A DNA stretch of 28,039 nt from an uncultured Verrucomicrobia subdivision 3 bacterium (lineage in GTDB: Bacteria > Verrucomicrobiota > Verrucomicrobiae > Limisphaerales > CAMLLE01): contig CAMLLE010000003.1 of the NCBI GenBank assembly GCA_946480555.1, forward strand, positions 1 through 28,039. The letters are read 5' to 3'. Both the position numbers and the translations under genes were made by a program. Below the pieces are notes generated by a model. It made no database searches, was not told the origin of the DNA, and was given only the letters and a program-made list of their open reading frames with translations. This document shows, piece by piece, positions 24,901 through 28,039 of this stretch; position 1 is the stretch's first letter; each line of letters begins with the position of its first letter.

Positions 24901-25959
24901 GAAGTGCTTCAGGCGCTCGTGGACAGCGCGCATTTGACGACGGTCGTTGCCGATGACGGCCAGACCATGACCGAGATGTCACTGTCCGTCCGCAACAATG
25001 GACGGCAGTTCCTTCAAGTGGAACTTCCGGCTGGCGCGAACGTCTGGTCCGCGTTCGTCGCCGGGCAGCCCGTTCGCCCCAGCGTGCGCGATGGAAGATT
25101 GCTGCTGCCGATCCAGCAATCCGGTTCGGATGACGCCGCGGTTTCGATTGATTTGATTTACGTCGGCACGAACCAGTTCCCGCGCCGGCGGGGCGAAGTT
25201 GGATTTGTTTCGCCGCGCTTCGATGTGCCGCTCAAGAATGCGCGCTGGGAACTTTTCCTGCCGCCGGATTACATCTACGAAGATCAGAAAGGCACCATGA
25301 GCCGCGAGGATCTCAAAGGCGCGCCGCAGCCAGAGGCGTCGAACTTCTCGGTTCTGGAATACTCGCGCATGGAACAGGCGAGCAAAGAATCGTTGAAGGC
25401 GGAGGTCCGGCGCGACGTGGAGGAAGTGAAGAAGAAACTGGCCAGCGGCGACGTGCGTGAGGCCACCGCGACCTTCAATCGGGCGAAGGGCAATTACGCG
25501 AACCTGAAAGATCAGGATGCGGAAGTGGACAAGCTGGAGAAGGAACTGCAGATGGCACAGGGCAGCAACCTGATCAACGCCCAGCAGGATTTCTCAATCC
25601 GCAACAGCGGATTCCTGGAAGTGCAATCCGCCGCTCCCCGCCAGCAGAATCTCTATTACGACTCTGCCGCCGCCGAGCAACAGTGGACCAAGCTCCAGCA
25701 GGCGCAGGAGATGGCCGCCGCGAAAGTGCAGCCGCTGCATGTGAACCTTCCGATTCGCGGCATCCGCCGCGCGTTCACGCAGGTGCTGCAGACCGAGGCA
25801 AACAAGCCCATGACGATCCAGCTCTTCGCTTCCAGCACCAAGGCCGTCAGCTGGCCGAAGCGGATTGGAACGTGGACGGTTGCGTTCATGGCACTGTGGG
25901 CCGGCGTGATTGTGCTGAATCGAACCAACCGGCAACGGGAAATTGCGCCGGCAGCTTGA
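18982..25959 (+). CDS. Giant duplicated exported membrane protein with embedded pilin-like domain; function unknown
   Basis: 2325 residues. A signal peptide (about 1-22) opens half 1 (about 27-840), an extracytoplasmic, probably beta-rich region. The core follows: a membrane segment (850-880), a pilin-like helix and domain (886-1020, 'ILGVLSAMLLPALAKAK', 'NNLKQIGLAVRIFAGDNGE', 'NHCNILLADGSVQ'), three membrane segments (about 1142-1163, 1170-1193, 1199-1220) and a signal-peptide-like segment (about 1240-1258, ending SSASA). Half 2 (about 1258-2110) repeats half 1: 'PDWSLTL' with W502 matches 'PEWSLTL' with W1794, 'RNVEFTGPNIR' matches 'RNVEITGANIR', and 'DGIERETGSIAI' matches 'EGVERETGLLAI'. 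The tail has a coiled coil (about 2130-2193) and a C-terminal membrane segment (2294-2311). I do not recognise the family. The layout suggests an envelope-spanning structural or scaffold protein, possibly a fusion of two ancestral secreted proteins; that is inference. Confidence 0.9.
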   Translation: MNKLTSLLFACLLCSFISPAGESPSKTTVPELTVREIRYDGKLSDDEARFVIEISADAIGKGESRAKLFEGDVALLPGKLPDSLKIVRDAGQYQLIANRPGQFKFKVELFAKIQRAEPWNQIGFTGPAATIAKVTAHAQGAGMELQLLSGTLLASQRTNGMSRIEGFLGAEQSVALRWQGKVTEVSRKSLLTVESTINAQVTPSVVKYASQFRYDIVQGNAAQLTLALPASQALTRLVGEQIRDWRTTADGDRQLLTIEFIKPVEKAYDLTLFSEQAIENNTTSTTLHPPQPLEVERESGALTLSAEDTLAEVESLSGLRQVNATGNAVAAYRFNARPFALALKLKRIEPVITVSDRVLARLEETRELITHALSLNVEKAGIYAIEAPLPNGFVVAEVRGEGVEDWIVSNQKLRVSFASRVLGERRIEVQLERPLKQFPEQLAVAPLRVVGAAKESAQIGAASAAGIRLRTRELSGLREIPINQLANRSDELLAYNSDQPDWSLTLASEKLSARVVADVFNLVTIGDGIVGGSATIRYGLANQGVQEFRVRVPAHCRNVEFTGPNIRRKERLGGTSSTSPTNANDTVWLIGLQDKAWGGYTLVVTYDYQFDPKGASLPLAGVHTDGIERETGSIAITTAASLQLNPKVVSDTLHRADETELASADRALITRAVVLAYQYTDHDYELAVDVKRYAEERVLEAVADRTQITSVLTEAGEMLTQASFMVKNNEKQFQRFLLPASARLWGCYVNGQPAKPERDGDWVLISLPREANRDQTFAVDILYAQTNNALAGSWARTLNLTAPRTDVPNTYAEWQLFVPQSVRLSGFGGSMSVAQGTTYELLDAWEKFIAFYIEVLREAGVAILVIGVLAFLVIALVISAAKRGWSGIITVLAVVTILGVLSAMLLPALAKAKSKAQRISSVNNLKQIGLAVRIFAGDNGERLPNSFEEMLNELSTDKVTYDPETGQRYTYIGAGFLESEITPDSIIAYSPIVNNHCNILLADGSVQQISAARFYELNQRGLIQRTRGTDIAAQQQRVVLGQQLTESAQSQPSTVARSRVAFDSASGPATAPALENRTWSAENSGRVAALNEPALAPAATAGIRSIRIELPQSGTPFLFTKVLNIGNDPLSIQARVMNLHRFQMLQMTWQAAAFVLGLAIWWWQWRRIQRNTFILTVALAMIVGSVCSLLVQWRALHDALIIGFPAIAVAIIAVLVWKYWPRSQLQDSSESAPPAAVPPVVAAIALSLMLGVSSASAADPQVSILSANYSGTVNDRVALLDVTLQLSSAKANETAALFGADVALQEFKVKAGDAKLIREGNNMAVRLGKPGRAVLQLKMLAKVTGDVTKRQLGFAIPAALSSEVAFTLEQPEADVDFPTAISVKRLFEKETTRVEAVIGSGDRVQLLWTPRVKRAAEVAATVFSQNNSLVAIGGGVVNVRSTIDYQVTQGELRRARVQIPKGQRLLRVEGAGIRTWEIKSERGSPTRSNSVTSDASDSAASSAASDALRLRELRSEHQVLLIDLLKGVSPTWRLTLETEAPLEATPATVSIQVPHTLDTKRETGLIALRNAEELGLSVESAADLQRVDAEEFSRAIAQKTGNVQSVFRFSKPEFTLHVRAESIRPQIEAVVRNHVRLINDQFSVSAIVDYNIKRAGVFSLTLALPAEFRVEQVIGEKVSQWSERTESGARLMDVTLKEKTAGTYTLRLELTRTMKSLPRSLPVFGVHPVNTAKLTTYISVAAESGVAIKTESLDGLTEIPATALPEGVVQERNTSGTVLGYKFISTEPQSVPEWSLTLSTEAIESWVRAEIVNTITLGETLTSGKALVRFDIANSPVKEFRLKVPAAFRNVEITGANIRSRSQSGDTRNIELQNKTRGVYQLTVTWEQPRARTNSIDVTGVSAEGVERETGLLAIVAKNSLQLSEASANELQRVDLGDFPDWAGRPPESTALAYRYVRPGYTLAVRAQRFNEAEVLQALVDSAHLTTVVADDGQTMTEMSLSVRNNGRQFLQVELPAGANVWSAFVAGQPVRPSVRDGRLLLPIQQSGSDDAAVSIDLIYVGTNQFPRRRGEVGFVSPRFDVPLKNARWELFLPPDYIYEDQKGTMSREDLKGAPQPEASNFSVLEYSRMEQASKESLKAEVRRDVEEVKKKLASGDVREATATFNRAKGNYANLKDQDAEVDKLEKELQMAQGSNLINAQQDFSIRNSGFLEVQSAAPRQQNLYYDSAAAEQQWTKLQQAQEMAAAKVQPLHVNLPIRGIRRAFTQVLQTEANKPMTIQLFASSTKAVSWPKRIGTWTVAFMALWAGVIVLNRTNRQREIAPAA
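20696..20722. repeat. Repeat-like hairpin inside half 1 of the giant gene
   Basis: gggac...gtccc arms (20701-20721) lie in the stretch coding for 'GGTSSTSPTNA', about ten residues that are absent at the matching place in half 2 ('RSRSQSGDTRNIEL'). The word resembles dispersed gggacgagttccacgag-type repeats, so this is probably a small in-frame insertion. Confidence 0.4.
23421..23447. repeat. Palindromic repeat inside half 2 of the giant gene
   Basis: gcgggtc (23426-23432), loop tcc, gacccgc (23436-23442): a perfect 7-bp stem of the 'cgggtctccgacccg' type that I know as a dispersed intergenic repeat style. It lies in the segment for about 33 extra low-complexity residues (about 1480-1515, Ser/Asp/Ala-rich) that half 1 lacks between 'IRDW' and its next strand. 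Confidence 0.5.
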
Positions 25960-26012
25960 GCCGGGTTAAGTTGCACAGCAGTTCGACCGCGGATGACCGC
26001 CGCACAACTCCT

Positions 26013-26327
26013 ATGATTCGAAACGCATTCAAGATGAAGCTCAAGCCGGGCAATGTCGCCGAATATAAACGTCGTCACGACGAGATCTGGCCGGAGCTGG
26101 CGGACGCTTTGCGCTCTGCAGGCGTCTCAGACTATTCCATCTTCCTCGACGAAGAGACGCTCACGCTCTTTGCAGTCCAGAAGCTGACCGATGACAACTC
26201 CGCGGCACAGCTCCCGCAGGCAGCGATCGTCCGGAAGTGGTGGGACTACATGGCGCCGCTGATGGAAGTGCATCCCGATAACGCCCCGGTTGCCAGGCCG
26301 TTGAACGAAGTGTTTCATCTACCCTGA
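26013..26327 (+). CDS. rhaM: L-rhamnose mutarotase
   Basis: 104 residues, the same length as Escherichia coli RhaM (YiiL). The open frame extends far upstream, but the ATG at 26013 gives the family start 'MIRNAFKMKLKPGNVAEY'. Active-site Tyr18 and His22 ('EYKRRHDEIWPEL'), the 'RKWWDYM' block, and the C-terminal 'NAPVARPLNEVFHLP' all match the family. It interconverts alpha- and beta-L-rhamnopyranose in the cytoplasm and feeds rhamnose catabolism. No other rha gene is in view; it stands 53 bases after the giant gene on the same strand and could be read from its transcript. No Shine-Dalgarno sequence is seen. Confidence 0.95.
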   Translation: MIRNAFKMKLKPGNVAEYKRRHDEIWPELADALRSAGVSDYSIFLDEETLTLFAVQKLTDDNSAAQLPQAAIVRKWWDYMAPLMEVHPDNAPVARPLNEVFHLP

Positions 26328-26505
26328 ACTGCGGGTTCCGGGTTTCGCGCCCCGCGTGAGAGAGGGTTGGGTGATCGAGATTGAATTTCCCGCTGCGATG
26401 AGGGTTCATTTGTGCTGTTCGGCAGCGAGTCTCGGGACGCGTAGGGAAATTACCCCATGTTGGACCGCTGTGGCGGCGACCAAAATTTGCGCGCTGAATT
26501 CTCGG

Positions 26506-27657
26506 ATGAGCATTGCCGCACCAACAGAACTCGTGAAGAACTCGGGAAGAGCGAAACGGCAGGATCATCTCCACCACGTCTTCGAAGCGTTGCCCGTGCT
26601 TGTGGCGCACATCGATCCCGCCGAACGCTTCGTTTTCCACAACAGAGCCTACGAAGGCTGGTTCAATCTCCGCCCCGGCGAACTGGAAGGCCGCACCATG
26701 CGGGAAGTCCTCGGGAGCGCGGACTACGACCGCGTGCGACCGCACGTTCGCGCGGCACTGGAGGGCGAGCGTCGCGAATTTGAATCCAGTCTGAGGCATT
26801 CCGACGGCTCCGAACGGGCCGTGCAGGTGAGTTACCTGCCGAAACTGGATGACTCCGCGGTGGACGGTTTCTACATGCTGATCACTGACGTGACTGAGCG
26901 TCAGCGGACGCAGGAGGAAATGCGCCGGCTCAACTCCGAGCTGGAGCAACACGTGCAGGATCGCACGGCGCAGCTCCAGGCGGCCAACAAGGAACTCGAG
27001 GCCTTCTGCTATTCGGTTTCGCACGACCTGCGCGCGCCCTTGCGGGCGGTGCGCGGTTTCACGGAAGTTCTGATGGAACAATACGCCGGCCAGCTGGACC
27101 AACGCGGCCAGGATTTTCTCCGCCGCGTCAGCGAGGCCAGTTCCAAGATGGACAGCATCGTGGAGGATCTCTTGAAACTGTCGCGCGTGTCGCGAAGTGA
27201 GATCCGGCATCATCCGGTCGACCTCGCTCCCGTTGCGGAAGAGATTGTTGCGGGTTTGCGCCGGGACGATCCGGCGCGGGCGGTGGAGGTGAAGATTGCG
27301 CCAAAGCTTCCCGCCCATGGCGATGAGCGGCTGTTGCGGCTGGTGCTCGACAATCTGCTGCGCAATGCGTGGAAGTTCACCGGCAAGAAGGCCGGTGCCC
27401 GCATCGAAGTAGGACGGACAGAGGATGGCGCGTTGTTCGTGCGCGACAACGGAGCGGGCTTCGACATGGCTTACGTCTCGCGCCTCTTTGGCGTGTTTCA
27501 GCGGCTGCACTCCGCCGCGGACTTTCCAGGTTCTGGTGTTGGCCTGGCCATCGTGCAGCGAGTGATCAACCGGCACGGCGGCCGTGTCTGGGCTGAGGGG
27601 GTTCTGAATGGCGGCGCCACGTTTTATTTTTCCCTGCCTCCGGGTGGCGTCCTGTGA
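26506..27657 (+). CDS. Soluble PAS-domain sensor histidine kinase
   Basis: 383 residues from the ATG at 26506. An ATG at 26356 would add 50 residues of unconvincing sequence. A PAS domain (about 22-135, 'VFEALPVLVAHIDPAERFVFHN') ends with 'ITDVTERQ'. A short coiled coil leads to HisKA with phospho-acceptor His173 ('SVSHDLRAPLRAV'), then a HATPase domain (about 275-380) with N box 'DNLLRNAWKF', G1 'DNGAGFDM' and G2 'GSGVGLAIV'. No membrane segment is seen, so it senses an internal signal, possibly through a PAS-bound ligand. It belongs to the Cph1/bacteriophytochrome-like kinase group, which often works with small Rcp1-type regulators; such a gene starts 108 bases downstream. Confidence 0.93.
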   Translation: MSIAAPTELVKNSGRAKRQDHLHHVFEALPVLVAHIDPAERFVFHNRAYEGWFNLRPGELEGRTMREVLGSADYDRVRPHVRAALEGERREFESSLRHSDGSERAVQVSYLPKLDDSAVDGFYMLITDVTERQRTQEEMRRLNSELEQHVQDRTAQLQAANKELEAFCYSVSHDLRAPLRAVRGFTEVLMEQYAGQLDQRGQDFLRRVSEASSKMDSIVEDLLKLSRVSRSEIRHHPVDLAPVAEEIVAGLRRDDPARAVEVKIAPKLPAHGDERLLRLVLDNLLRNAWKFTGKKAGARIEVGRTEDGALFVRDNGAGFDMAYVSRLFGVFQRLHSAADFPGSGVGLAIVQRVINRHGGRVWAEGVLNGGATFYFSLPPGGVL

Positions 27658-27765
27658 AAGAAAGGGAGCTGGGTGACCCGATTCCGGCTGCACATCGAAG
27701 TTCATCCCAACCTTCTGCAATGAGATGAACCGCCGCGTCTCCATCCTTGGACCAACCGCATTCTA

Positions 27766-28039
27766 ATGAGCAAGAAATCCATCCTGCTGGTCGAGGACAA
27801 CTCGAACGACGAATTCCTGACGCTGCGCGCGTTGAAGAAATACAACGTGGCCAACGACGTAATGGTGGTACGGGACGGCGCAGAGGCGCTGGATTACCTG
27901 TTCGCGACCGGCTCGCACGAAGGCCGGAATCCCGCCGACCTTCCAGTGGTCATGCTGCTCGATTTGAAGTTGCCGAAGGTGGATGGATTGGAGGTGCTGC
28001 GGCAGGTGCGCGCGAACGAACGCTCGAAACTGCTGCCGA
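27766..28039 (+). CDS. Rcp1-type response regulator receiver, cut by the right edge
   Basis: The first 91 residues are visible. 'ILLVEDNSNDE' holds the acidic pair at the start of the receiver fold, and 'LLDLKLPKVDG' holds the phospho-acceptor Asp66. The wide spacing and 'ALKKYNVANDVMVVRDGAEALDYLF' region are typical of single-domain Rcp1 regulators (about 145 residues). The conserved Thr/Ser and Lys of the fold lie beyond the edge, so whether an output domain follows cannot be seen. It is probably the partner of the PAS kinase just upstream. Confidence 0.92.
   Translation, partial: MSKKSILLVEDNSNDEFLTLRALKKYNVANDVMVVRDGAEALDYLFATGSHEGRNPADLPVVMLLDLKLPKVDGLEVLRQVRANERSKLLP

Noticed and set aside
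25683..26012. Upstream extension of rhaM
   Set aside because: The extension overlaps the giant gene, while the ATG at 26013 gives exactly the 104-residue family length.
26161..27744. 527-codon minus-strand open frame
   Set aside because: Antisense to the PAS kinase and rhaM, both strongly supported.

Overview
The window looks like chromosomal DNA from a GC-rich, Gram-negative-type bacterium of the Verrucomicrobiota (Pedosphaera/Limisphaera-like). Three things point there. First, a verrucomicrobial-style pilin motif (AMLLPALAKAK...NNLKQIGLA) occurs inside a giant protein. Second, there are very large secreted proteins with lamin-tail, CotH, LamG-like and 'QLQRRTNL...SFYRL' tail modules. Third, gene gaps hold degenerate 'cgcaaaggcgcaaag'-type and hairpin repeats. 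This placement is inference: no rRNA or other phylogenetic marker is present.

Layout. Minus strand, 1-8112: a CotH-kinase/lamin-tail protein cut by the left edge, preceded by a secreted GH30 glycosidase with carbohydrate-binding and LamG-like modules. Plus strand, 8290-11642: a secreted di-haem c-type cytochrome followed by a PhoX-like (DUF839) protein, closed by a good intrinsic terminator. Plus strand, 11827-15262: an LpxH-like metallophosphoesterase whose 3' end overlaps a MurG/TIGR00661-like glycosyltransferase by 203 bases, then a GH1 beta-glycosidase. Minus strand, 15285-17912: a CHASE-PAS-PAS hybrid-less sensor histidine kinase with a GTG start.

The stretch 17913-18981 is about 1.07 kb with no credible gene. 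It holds dispersed-repeat remnants, a possible structured RNA and a possible leader with alternative stems. It is followed by a 2325-residue protein (18982-25959). This is the most unusual object in the window: two divergent copies of a roughly 800-850-residue extracytoplasmic beta-rich module, joined by a multi-membrane-segment core that carries an embedded, apparently non-processable type IV pilin-like domain and a second signal-peptide-like segment. Two repeat-derived hairpins sit in frame inside its coding sequence.

The right end carries L-rhamnose mutarotase (rhaM), a soluble PAS histidine kinase and the start of an Rcp1-type response regulator, probably a cognate pair.

Together the genes suggest a polysaccharide-degrading, envelope-elaborate life style: GH30, GH1, rhamnose mutarotase, envelope glycolipid enzymes and giant exported proteins, with two-component signalling. 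Apart from the probable operon pairs named above, the neighbours do not form one obvious pathway. No tRNA, rRNA, CRISPR array, transposase or phage gene was seen.
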